The position numbers were made by a program, and so were the translations under genes. A stretch of 64,000 bases of DNA from Chionis minor (lineage: Eukaryota; Chordata; Aves; Charadriiformes; Chionididae): contig VZSF01003245.1 of the NCBI GenBank assembly GCA_013398295.1, positions 497,135 to 561,134 of the forward strand. The letters are read 5' to 3'. The notes under the pieces are model-generated. The model did no database searches and was not told where the DNA came from. It worked only from the letters and a program-made list of their open reading frames with translations. This document shows, piece after piece, positions 45,301 to 53,691 of this stretch; position 1 is the first letter of the stretch; each line of letters starts with the position of its first letter.

Positions 45301-47548
45301 CATTTTTTATTGACATGCTTTCCATCTCTCCAAGTGACATGAACCCCTCTACACTGATATGTTTTATATGTACTACTTACATATATTGTTCTAAAGTCAA
45401 GATAAAGCAAGTAGTATTTCTAAGTGCAAATAAACACTAAAGTAATTATATTTATTTTACCCTATCAACTTATTCAAACAATTCCTCTTCAACTAAAGAT
45501 ACTTATTTCAATTTATATTTTAATAATTCTGATAAAGTACTTGGACCTCAACTTCATTCTCTTGCCCTTTTTTGTTTGTAAGGCATCATTGCCTCACACT
45601 TGGCCAACTGTCAAGCAAACACCTCTCATAAGGACCACGGAATTTGTTTTACCTCCACTAAACAGTTTATTGGCCTCTTCCAAAGCTTCTGTCAGTCTGT
45701 TGCTTTTCGAACTCAGCATATCTTCACGATTTTCTGGGGGGAAGGGACACAAATGAGATCATAAATTACTTACATATACAAGCATCGAGAAATACATTCT
45801 TAACACCTTAAATCAAAACTGGCTGGTTCACAGCTCATCATACACACACAAATACAGAATATAGTTACGGTGCATTAATTGCAAGATTATGTAGGCTCCA
45901 TTTTCATTAATGTCCATGCATTAACTTAGTTTGAAGTAGTAATTTTCCATTTACTTCAAAGGAGCAAGAAAGGTTTATATTGCTGAATTTATGTTAGCAG
46001 ATGCCAGATTCCTCTTGGTTCCAGTAAAATATCTATACCTGCGTCAAAGAAGCTACCACATACCATAATTTTCTGCATTTTATTCATCTTGCCTGGAAGT
46101 AATTAACGACTTTCACGGAAGAAAAAAACAAACCCCCCAAAGGCATGCTTGGTGATTGCCGATGATCACACAGTGACTTACACGTAACGGTAATATACGA
46201 TTGAACAAGGCTTTCAGATGGTCAATTCTGAACAGCCACTCTCAGCACCACTTCCAAGGACGTACCCCACCCTCAGTGCACTGACATACCGCTGGTGCTT
46301 TGCTGCATAATCACAGACTGGATCACCCACAACCTGTGTTGTATTCCCTTGTAAAACAACCCTAATTTAGCAAGGATGCAGAAAACAACCAACATCCCAT
46401 GTTGCTAACTTTGGCAGTGCTTACTCAACCAAGCATTGTTATGCTTTCATGAGAAAAACAGCACATTCCAAATATACATGGGAGAAGAACCGACACACCT
46501 ATCTAAAGAGATGCTAAAAAAATCCCACGACACTTCCTGAAAAGCCTAAGAATAACTTTCTGGTCCAGGCAGGTACCGGTACCTGCACTTCCAAATTAAA
46601 GCTCAAACACCATGAACACAAAATTAAAGGCTTTCAGCGTATCTCCAGGTCTAAAGCTGACAGTTCTGCATCAATGCAGTCACACACGTTAAGTGCAGGT
46701 AAATCATAGAATCACAGCATGGTTTGGGTTGGAAGCGACCTTCAAGACCATCTCTTTCCACCTCCCCTGCCCTGGGCAGGGACACCTCCCACTAGACCAG
46801 GTTGCTCCAAGCCCCGTCCAACCTGGCCTTGGACACCTCCAGGGATGGGGCAGCCACAGCTTCTCTCGGCCACCTGGGCCAGGGGCTCACCACCCTCACA
46901 GGAAAGAATTTCTTCTTAATATCTTGTCTAAATCTCCCCTCTTTCATTTGAAAACCATTCCCCCTCATCCTATGGCTCCACTCCCTGATCCAGAGTCCCC
47001 CCCAGCTTTCCCGTAGGCACTCATAACCTTGCTATCCTTGGGCGTGCAAACGCTTCCCGGGAAGTAAATTTCCACCTAAGTAGGGGCCCCAAATCTCAGC
47101 AGGCCAAGGAACTCCCAAGTTCCCAGGGAAGTTCCTCAGACACCTCGGCCAGGCCACCGGCACGGCTCCTGGGGGACAGCGCCCGCCTCCCCGGGACACA
47201 GAGGCGTCCCCGCCGGGGGAGCGCCGGGGCCGGCGGCCGGCAGGGCCGCCCCTGCGGGAGCCGCACCCCGGGCTTACGCTGGACGCTGCAGATGAGCTCC
47301 CGGTACTGGTTCCGGATCATCCTCCTGCTCCGCTCGTCGCCGGCGCCCTCGGTGCCCTCCATCCGCCTGGGCTCCTCTCCCTCCTCCCCGCAGGCCGGCG
47401 GGCGGCCGGGCGGCCGCTGCTTGCGCTGGGACAGGGCGCCGTTACGCGAGGTGGACGGCAGCGAGGGGCGGCCGCGCTCCGCGCCCGAGCTCTGCGAGGA
47501 GGAGGAGGAGGAGAACTCATNGGGGAACGAGAACGGCCCGCGGCCCAT
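36274..47548 (-). CDS. NSMCE4A: NSMCE4A, non-structural maintenance of chromosomes element 4 homolog A (complete)
   Basis: NSMCE4A is the kleisin of the SMC5/6 complex in the nucleus. With NSE1 and the MAGE-type NSE3 it bridges the SMC5 and SMC6 heads and supports homologous recombination and replication-fork repair. Ten minus-strand exons: 47278-47548, 45653-45733, 44936-45066, 43016-43167, 40487-40586, 39014-39104, 38422-38516, 37621-37669, 36847-36938 and 36274-36354. They total 1,143 nt, 380 residues plus stop, close to the human 385. The N-terminal region is low-complexity and Ser/Arg/Pro-rich, followed by [12 protein letters not shown] and a helical NSE3/SMC-binding part (91-161). The C-terminal Nse4_C winged-helix region (about 276-375) includes [20 protein letters not shown]. 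All junctions are GT-AG and in phase. The start is the ATG at 47548 in the CpG island. Confidence 0.97.
36355..36846 (-). other. NSMCE4A intron 9
   Basis: 492 nt, AT-rich. The 75-codon plus-strand ORF here is not supported by any family resemblance. Confidence 0.8.
36847..36938 (-). CDS. NSMCE4A: NSMCE4A exon 9
   Basis: 92 nt, residues 324-354, acceptor GAATAG and donor GTATAA. It encodes [20 protein letters not shown] and [11 protein letters not shown]. The RNQ-V-I-SL-W core matches human RNQGIIALSYRDWE. Confidence 0.94.
36939..37620 (-). other. NSMCE4A intron 8
   Basis: 682 nt, AT-rich. Nothing recognised. Confidence 0.8.
37621..37669 (-). CDS. NSMCE4A: NSMCE4A exon 8
   Basis: 49 nt, residues 308-324, acceptor TTTTAG and donor GTAAAA. 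It encodes [16 protein letters not shown], matching human DGFARIRLDQDRLPVI. It is too short to appear as an ORF. Confidence 0.95.
37670..38421 (-). other. NSMCE4A intron 7
   Basis: 752 nt, strongly AT-rich. Nothing recognised. Confidence 0.8.
38422..38516 (-). CDS. NSMCE4A: NSMCE4A exon 7 (core of Nse4_C)
   Basis: 95 nt, residues 276-307, acceptor CTCTAG and donor GTAAGG. It encodes [20 protein letters not shown] and [12 protein letters not shown], the most conserved stretch of the family and the heart of the C-terminal kleisin winged helix. Confidence 0.97.
38517..39013 (-). other. NSMCE4A intron 6
   Basis: 497 nt, AT-rich. Nothing recognised. Confidence 0.8.
39014..39104 (-). CDS. NSMCE4A: NSMCE4A exon 6
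   Basis: 91 nt, residues 246-276, acceptor TTCCAG and donor GTAAGT. It encodes [20 protein letters not shown] and [10 protein letters not shown], a near match to human [20 protein letters not shown]. Confidence 0.96.
39105..40486 (-). other. NSMCE4A intron 5
   Basis: 1.4 kb of AT-rich intron, notable for a 21-base run of G on the plus strand at 40247-40267 (C in the transcript). Confidence 0.8.
40247..40273. repeat. Poly-G tract, 21 uninterrupted G then A and more G
   Basis: An uninterrupted G run followed by AGGGG, in AT-rich surroundings. It could form a G-quadruplex on the plus strand. The length may be affected by sequencing error. Confidence 0.85.
40487..40586 (-). CDS. NSMCE4A: NSMCE4A exon 5
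   Basis: 100 nt, residues 212-245, donor GTTTGT. It encodes [20 protein letters not shown], then EEKRVMPAQ, matching the human LGSIYGECPVPKPR...MPAQ region. The acceptor is a doubled GGTTAGGTTAG; only the upstream AG keeps the reading frame with exon 4. Confidence 0.92.
40587..43015 (-). other. NSMCE4A intron 4
   Basis: 2.4 kb. It holds a complete solo LTR at 40783-41309 in antisense orientation. The remainder is AT-rich and featureless to my reading. Confidence 0.8.
40783..41309 (+). mobile_element. Avian endogenous-retrovirus solo LTR with target-site duplication
   Basis: A 527-bp element bounded by TG...CA and flanked by the 5-bp direct repeat CAGCC (40778-40782 and 41310-41314). It begins 'tgccctggtttcagatggga' followed by 'tagagttaattttac', and ends 'ggattaaaccatgaca', as in avian ERV LTRs. 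Inside are TATATAAA (41015-41022), ATTAAA (41164-41169) and 'ctgtctttatctcaaccca'. No internal viral genes are present, as expected after LTR-LTR recombination. It lies antisense in an NSMCE4A intron. Confidence 0.9.
43016..43167 (-). CDS. NSMCE4A: NSMCE4A exon 4
   Basis: 152 nt, residues 162-212, acceptor TTGTAG and donor GTAAGT. It begins [20 protein letters not shown] and ends [10 protein letters not shown]. The FMG start and SFHYML end fit human THMGVN and TFHFLL. The middle is more diverged and acidic. Confidence 0.93.
43168..44935 (-). other. NSMCE4A intron 3
   Basis: 1.8 kb, of which roughly the first third (43281 to about 43890) is an LTR in gene orientation. The remainder is AT-rich. 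Several 60-76 codon minus-strand ORFs near 44360-44780 show no recognisable content. Confidence 0.8.
43281..43890 (-). mobile_element. Avian endogenous-retrovirus LTR, minus orientation
   Basis: The plus strand begins 'tgttgtggtttggatcggat' (complement of an LTR 3' end). It then contains a minus-strand ATTAAA (43407-43402), a TATA-like 'aggataaaagc' on minus near 43635-43645, and 'gagcatgatgcagacgggat' plus 'ggaacaccctgttgggca', the arrangement typical of avian ERV LTRs. The right boundary is approximate and I could not find a target-site duplication. Confidence 0.7.
44936..45066 (-). CDS. NSMCE4A: NSMCE4A exon 3
   Basis: 131 nt, residues 118-161, acceptor TAACAG and donor GTGAGT. It encodes [20 protein letters not shown], then [12 protein letters not shown]. 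This is a conserved helical segment of the N-terminal Nse4 domain. It ends in phase 0. Confidence 0.95.
45067..45652 (-). other. NSMCE4A intron 2
   Basis: 586 nt, AT-rich. Nothing recognised. Confidence 0.8.
45653..45733 (-). CDS. NSMCE4A: NSMCE4A exon 2
   Basis: 81 nt, residues 91-117, acceptor CCCCAG and donor GTAAAA. It encodes [20 protein letters not shown] and ANKLFSG, matching human QNREDILNAGDKLTEVLEEAN. Confidence 0.94.
45734..47277 (-). other. NSMCE4A intron 1
   Basis: 1.5 kb. It contains a CR1 fragment at 46703-47020, then rises into the GC-rich CpG island next to exon 1. Confidence 0.8.
46703..47020 (-). mobile_element. CR1 LINE 3' fragment
   Basis: The plus strand begins 'atcatagaatcacagcatgg' and 'tttgggttggaagcgacctt', then 'ccaacctggccttggacacc', 'cagggatggggcagccacag' and 'aaagaatttcttcttaatat', the standard reverse-complement order of a CR1 3' end. 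It is truncated and has no ORF. Confidence 0.93.
47278..47548 (-). CDS. NSMCE4A: NSMCE4A exon 1
   Basis: 271 coding nt, residues 1-90 plus one base, donor GTAAGC. It starts MGRGPFSFP, then a Ser-rich stretch, a basic Pro/Arg segment, [15 protein letters not shown] and [12 protein letters not shown]. The last motif matches human RHQYRALINSVQ. Base 47521 is N, so codon 10 is undetermined (NAT: Asn, Asp, His or Tyr). The N-terminal tail is disordered and diverges quickly in the family. Confidence 0.92.
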
Positions 47549-47654
47549 GACCGGGCGGGGGGCCCGGGGCGTCCCCGCTGCGCGGCGGCCTGCTCGGGGG
47601 GCGGCCTAGAGGGCGGCGGCGGCCCCCTCTCCCCCTCCATTCCTCCTCCTCCTC

Positions 47655-47770
47655 CTCCTGAGGGACCGGCGCCCCTTCCCGCCCTTCTCCTGAGGGGACG
47701 GCGGGTCCCGACCGCCCCTTCTCCTGAGGGGACGGCGCCCCTTCCCGCCCTTCTCCTGAGGTGAACGGCG
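47655..47770. repeat. GC-rich minisatellite, about four units of 32-34 bp
   Basis: CTCCTGAG recurs at 47655, 47687, 47721 and 47753, each followed by a GGGACGGCG-like segment and a C/G-rich filler. The units begin about 105 bp upstream of the NSMCE4A start codon, in the 5' UTR or promoter. Confidence 0.85.
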
Positions 47771-47910
47771 GCCTCGGAAGGCGGCGGGAAGGCCGCAGCC
47801 GCGTCGGCCACCGTCGGCAGCTCCCGGGGCGGCGTCGGGCCTGTCCTCGGCTGGTTCCAAAATAAGCCGCGCCCAAGTAATTTCCAATAAATCTCGCGCC
47901 CGAGGTGGGC

Positions 47911-50900
47911 TGGGTTTTTTTACCTCGTGGATTAAGCAAGTTTTCTGCTTTTGCCCGCTTTCACAAAGTTGAGCGGAAAAGTCCTCGAGCTTTCACCTTT
48001 ATTAGAGAGTGGGAATGTAACGATGAACCTGATGGTGACGAACCTTTCATCCGCTTTTTTCATCCAACATCTAAGGAGCAGCGGAGGTGAAAATGGGAGA
48101 CAAAGGGTTGATGTACTTGGCTGAGCATCTTTAATATGTATATTTCCATCTAAATATATAGATTATTCACTTAAGCAGGGATCTGTGCTCTGGTGAATCA
48201 AATAACGAATGTATACTTTGAAGTGGAATAGACTCCTAAATTAGCTAATTACGACCAGTGGTGTTGTTTATAAAAAAAAAAAAAAAAAACACCAAAGCAA
48301 AAGCTGAGTTAAATATAAGAATATTATTAATTTACCAGGAAGAAATGGATCCTCAGTATTTTTAAATTATCCACAACCAAGCATTACAGGTCTGGAAAAT
48401 TCAACATTCAAATTGTCTTTTCATTATGAGAATTCCATATTACAGACTAAAAAACCTCTTTAGTAGATAGTTTTTCTTCTCTTTCTCTTCCTCTCCCAGT
48501 GCCAGCATCGTTAGAGTTCAGTGTAATGGAGGATCTGGCTTGTAATCCGGAGCACTGGGCCAAGTAATGTCCCTCATTGCCATTATTTTCTTGTAGATCA
48601 TGGCAAGTAGTACAACTGTTCTGTAAATAACAGTAGTTTAGGAATTGTGCGGAACGATTATTTCTGACATCCTGATGATCCTACTTTTAACAGTTCCTTG
48701 AAGCAGACTTTTGCTCTGTGTTATCACGCCAATCAGATAAAACAATCATTAGCGATCCATCTCGGTGGGGAGCCTAGAGTTTGCACAAGATTCTGGTGCA
48801 AAGAGAATTAAAATAATATGTAATAATATTAAATTGCTATAATCTGTAAGAAATTTAAAACAGCCATATATGCTAAGGGTTTAATTCCTGCTTTCCTGCC
48901 AACAGCACGTAACGAGCCTTAATCAGGGAGTTCGTAATGTTACAGTAACGCATATGCTCTCTGCTTCGGTGCGCTATGTAGTGTTCAAACATGGTGGCAG
49001 AATTTTTTACAAATTCAGTAAACTGCAAAACAGGAGGCAAGAGATCAAAACCTTCATGCTTCCACAGCGACTTCTTGAGGGCTTCAGTAGGCTGGAAACT
49101 GTCTGGTGAAGCAGCCGGAGAGACAAAAACAAGTAGCTTCATTCAGGTAATTTAAGTCTGATTTTGTATTGGTTCTAAAGCATGTTCTCTTTCGCGGGAT
49201 TCACAATTGCAAGACTGAATCTTCCAAGTGACTCTTCTTTCACTGTTAATTTATATTCATATAACAAGCTAGAAAAAGAAGGTGTACTGCGTATAGTGAA
49301 CCCTAGCATTACAGGAGATTTTCAAATTTGGGAATCTTTCATGTTATTGGTAGAGGTTGAAATAAGCTTTTTATTACAAGAAAGGGCAGTGGGCTGAAGT
49401 ATTCTGTAATTTCAGCAGAAAATCAAAGTAGTTCTATTAAGAAGGCAGATCATGAGCAAGAAGAATTTGTTGTTACTTGCATTGATGAATCCCAGATTTT
49501 TTAAAGGAACACGTAAAATAGCAAGGATTTCCATCCCCCTGAAGTCCCAAAACACAATCTCCTTTTCTTCCTAGTGCATGTGAGTCAACTCCATGGGGTT
49601 TTATACATTTGTAATTCAGGTGAGCATTAATCCAGAGGTATGTTGGGTTCTTCTGAAAACTTGACATACTTGTGAAACTTGAGGCAAAATCTAAATGCAC
49701 AACTTCCTGCAGGCTGGTACAATTAATACAAAACTTTTTATAAGTTTGCACAAGCTCTAGTCCATGCAAAGGTAGTGCCCATCAAAATGAATTCCTTGTG
49801 TGCATCCATTGACTCCAACAAAGCTATCCTAGGGGATCATTTTAACCAATACATTGTTTCAAAAACAACAGATGCCATTTAATATAATTGCAAATTATCA
49901 ATATAAGGGGGTTATTATAATAAATGATTAGAATAACAATATAGTAAATTAAAAGTTGATTTCTAGGAACTTTTCTACTGAATTTTAAAAATCATACCTT
50001 TTCATTGCAAGGAATCTAGGCATTTATTTTTAGCTTTCTCTGTTTAATTTTCAAAATTAAATTAATCCTGCAAAATATAAATACATAACACTTAGTACTT
50101 CATTATGTGATTAGTACTATTGTGTTGCTGTAGTGGTGGATTTTTAGAGTAAATATCTTTATAGATCAGACTGATTGAATATACAGTCATGGATCCTCCT
50201 TGTCTTCCCCGAATCAATACTTCTGCTGGACTACGCAGCTACACATAAGCTATCTTTCGAAGTATATGTTTAAATTTATTTATTTATTTTTTCCCTGTAT
50301 ATAATGATTGAATTATAGTTTGGACTCCTGAACGATTTTCTATTCTTGTACTTTGTGTGACTAGTAAAGTGCTGTGAAATTTGCGTTGCAAATTTGTGAT
50401 GAGTAATATGCTTTCAGACCCTGCCACAGAAAGTCTCAAGAGAGGATCCAAAACAAGACCGGGGCCCATTGTGCGATGCAGAACGCAAACACAAAGTCGG
50501 AAACGGTCCCTATTCCAAAGACTTTGTAACGCAGTACAAAATGCAAAATGCTGAGCTGGGTGGGAGGCAAAGGAGTAGCAGGTTCAATATGAGGTGAAAG
50601 CCGAGGAAATCCTGCTGTGTCCAGTCTCGGCACTAATCTGGCATTTCCGAAGATGGAACTCGCTTGCTTGAAATCTGGGTTTGACCTTTCGTGGTGCTTA
50701 GACAAGCAGGGCCTTTTACTCACTGGGTACAAGAGCAAAACATCTCACAGGCTGTGCTTTGTCTCCAATATGCAGTAAAGTAGCAAAAAAGTGTTCTTAA
50801 AGAGGCAAGCCACAAACCAGAAATTAAACGCTAAAAAGCACAATAGTACAACAAATACCATGCAACATATAAATTCGCTTTCAGCGAGAATGATGTGCAC

Positions 50901-52991
50901 TATAAAAGGATTTCAACAATTACTGCCCCATTCCTACAGTAGCTTGTATTTTTATGTGAAATAAGACCGCTCCACATAGATTAACAGAGTTTAACCTGAA
51001 TTCAGTTTTCAGTTTCATCACAAAAACCTCTTTCACTGAAGCTGCACGAGCCACTTGGAAGTGGTGGGAATGAGACAGAAAGCCCACCGCTGCCCGGCAT
51101 GCGGACCAGTCTGTCACAGCGCACACTGTGCAGCTGCGGGTGAGACAGAAGGTGGATGCTATCAGGACTCCTAATTCCTATTCCATCTTCTTGTTGCAGA
51201 GAACAGACTGTCAGTTTCTGAGAGCATAACCAAGGATCAATCGTCTTTGGTCCTCGGGAGAACTGGAATCTGGGAGCACCCAGGGCATCTTTTTGCAGCA
51301 GGGCAGAATTTTAGGGGTGGAAGCGTCAGCTGGCAGAACCCTCAGCGTGGCGTCTCGTGACTGCAGGGGAACACCCAGCCATTGTGCCCACACCGATTAT
51401 CCTGCACGTAGGTAGGCACATACGTTCTGCAGGTCTGCCTTAGATCTACAAACATGTCTAGGTTCTAGACTCCTGTTGATTTCAGCACTTCTTCGTGCCT
51501 AAATCGTGCAGTAATTAGATCCTGTATTTCCAGCTCTTGCTGTTACAGTTGTCCATACATTGTGTTATCAAGTGACTGATTTTTGACCCGTGCTGTAGCA
51601 CTATTGTGGGCAGCAGTTTCCTGATAGAGACAGTGAAAGGCGTAGAAGAGCAGAAGAATGAGGGCTAAAAGCAGTGTTTCAGGCAGTAGGAAAAGTGGTG
51701 AGGAACTCTTACAGCCACAGCTACAGCAAGGACGCGCTGTGCGTTATTCACGAGAATTCACAGCGGCGTTGCCCTCCCATTCACAGTGACATGGCATCAC
51801 ACTGACAATTATTTTCTTAGGAAAACATGAGCAGGCCGATTTTCAAACACAGTTTAACAGCTGGAAGCCAGAAGCAGCACTGTGCAACTGGCAGATTCTG
51901 CCTGCTATGCCACTAACTCTGTTTAAGAATTACATTTTTTATCTGAAAATTAATTTACAGCACATGCAATATCACCTCTCATGTTGCAGACCTCCCCTTC
52001 CAAAATAATTCCATTGCCTTCTGCAAGCTGACTCACAACACATGGCTTCAGGAACAGGGGAAATATAGGGGGATATTATTAAGAAACTACCGTATATGCC
52101 CTTAATGTCTGGATTTTCTCCTCCCGGGTGTCAGGATGCAAATATAGGCTTAACAAATGTGAGCATATTGTTCCAATTTTTCAATAATTATCTGACTATG
52201 CTTAATATCAACTAAACATCTTGCAATATTGCCAGACATTCACCTGCATTTTTATTTTGAGAGTTCTGCTTGTCCACATGATCAGATCTCTACTTTCCTG
52301 ACTATTCTTGTGCGTTTATGCCAGTTGTTATCATCAACAGTGAAAATAGTAAATTAAGAAAATGGTACATGCTCAGTTGATTGGGAGATATTCAAATTGT
52401 TTTTGCTCACCAAGACTATTTTTTAATCTGATGTTCATTCAGTTCTCATAAATGCCTTTTTGCAAAACCTTATTCTCATTGAAATGGGAAGAATCACATA
52501 GAGGAATCTTAAAATAAGTATTTCAAATTTATTAGCGGAGATTCATTGTGCGCAGGCTTCACCGTTCCCTCTTTTTCCTCTTAAAGTGCAGAAATGCACC
52601 TGAAGTTGCTGGCATTTAGCAGAGGATCTCCAACTGAACTCTGATTCTTAGCACTGCATACTTTGTATATACCACGACAGGTAGCAGCTCAAATGGATAC
52701 TCTATTTCAGCAAGCAATAGCCCGTCTCCACTGACATCAAATACAGAGAAATAACAGGGAAATGAATTACCAGTGGTGTTGACTCTGCATCTCGAGGAGG
52801 TCTGAAGCTGCCCAGCCTGCAGGTGCTCTCATCTAGAGCCAATAAACTGTGGATCTACCACCATTGATTTAGTCTCAAATTTAATCATTTGTCCAGTTCT
52901 AGAAGACGGATCTCCTGGTGTGAAGATCCCCAATCTGCTAGCAGATGTTCCTAGGCCGTAGCGGAAAAAGATGTGTTTTTAAATGAGATGG
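47911..52991. other. Intergenic DNA upstream of NSMCE4A
   Basis: AT-rich with a poly-A run near 48271-48289. One minus-strand ORF (48873-49142) looks coding-like but is unassigned. No other gene or transposon was recognised. Confidence 0.65.
48873..49142 (-). other. Unassigned 89-codon ORF, possible terminal exon or chance ORF
   Basis: The ORF reads MKLLVFVSPAASPDSFQPTE at its start and ITNSLIKARYVLLAGKQELN near its end. I do not recognise it. Residue composition is protein-like, and two good pyrimidine-rich acceptors lie inside the frame (before ACAGTTTCCAG and before TTTACTGAATTTG), so the downstream part could be a terminal exon. A TGA directly precedes the ATG. ORFs of this length also occur by chance in this window. 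Confidence 0.2.
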
Positions 52992-53691
52992 TGTCCTGGT
53001 GTGAGTGACACAGGACTAGTTTCTTTCCTAATGCTTGGGAAAGCTGTATTTGTGTAAGACTCTGGTGTCTGAATTAGTGAGGATATTTCCTGTACAGCCA
53101 GCCATGGTGGGGGGGTTTCAAGGTCTCAGTGTTTTCAAGCTGGCCAGGTGCAGGGACGAGGAGGAGCGAGACCTGGGCACTTCACCCAAGCTGCCAACAG
53201 GATTGTTTCATACCATGAATGTCACATTCAATATAAATTAGAAAGTCTGCTGCAAGATAGGGGTTTTTTTCCCCCCTTGCTCATGCTCTCTCCTTGATGG
53301 CTCCCCCTTGATGGCTCTCCCTTGATGGCAGCGATCCAGAGGACTTCTTGCCCCGGTGCCAGATCCTGAGCCCTTCCCTTCTTCCTGAAGCCGTAGCGCT
53401 CGCAGTGTCCGACATTTACTGTCCCTTGCAGGGAGCACACGGCTTCCCCCTGGTATAGTTGGCTGAGTATAATCCTTGTACAGTATACTTGGGTATCGGG
53501 ATCAATATGGGTTCCTTTGTGTTAGTACTGTTAATTATCCAGTTCTATCCTATTAAATCTGTTTATCTTTCAACCCCCGGGTTTTCTTGTTTTCTTCCTG
53601 ATTCCCCTTCCTGGGTGGGGAGGGGTCATCGGGTGAGAGAATAATTGTCTAAGCGACAATAAATTGTTATGGATTTTCTCAAACCATAACA
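52992..53691 (+). mobile_element. Endogenous-retrovirus solo LTR, about 700 bp
   Basis: It runs from 'tgtcctggtgtgagtgacac' to 'caaaccataaca', with ATTAAA at 53552-53557 followed by 'ctgtttatctttcaaccccc' and 'gggttttcttgttttcttcc', the arrangement of avian ERV LTRs. It has TG...CA ends. The flanks (GATGG left, GACAG right) match at only 3 of 5 bases, so the duplication has decayed or the ends are off. It contains a local repeat of 'ccttgatggct' near 53292-53328. No internal viral genes. Confidence 0.75.

Larger units (their letters stand above)
47100..47910. promoter_or_regulatory. NSMCE4A CpG-island promoter
   Basis: Dense CpG-rich sequence covering NSMCE4A exon 1 and about 350 bp upstream, with abrupt AT-rich borders. 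It includes a short GC-rich minisatellite (47655-47770) and, at the far edge, a TCTCGCGCCC segment resembling E2F-type sites. No TATA box is seen at a sensible distance. Long ORFs inside are GC artefacts. Confidence 0.85.

Noticed and set aside
46693..47016. 107-codon plus-strand ORF
   Set aside because: Antisense of a CR1 3' fragment.
47317..47939. Minus-strand ORFs of 140-164 codons around the NSMCE4A start
   Set aside because: They are other frames of exon 1 or of the minisatellite; only the frame from 47548 reaches the conserved [12 protein letters not shown] and splices in phase.
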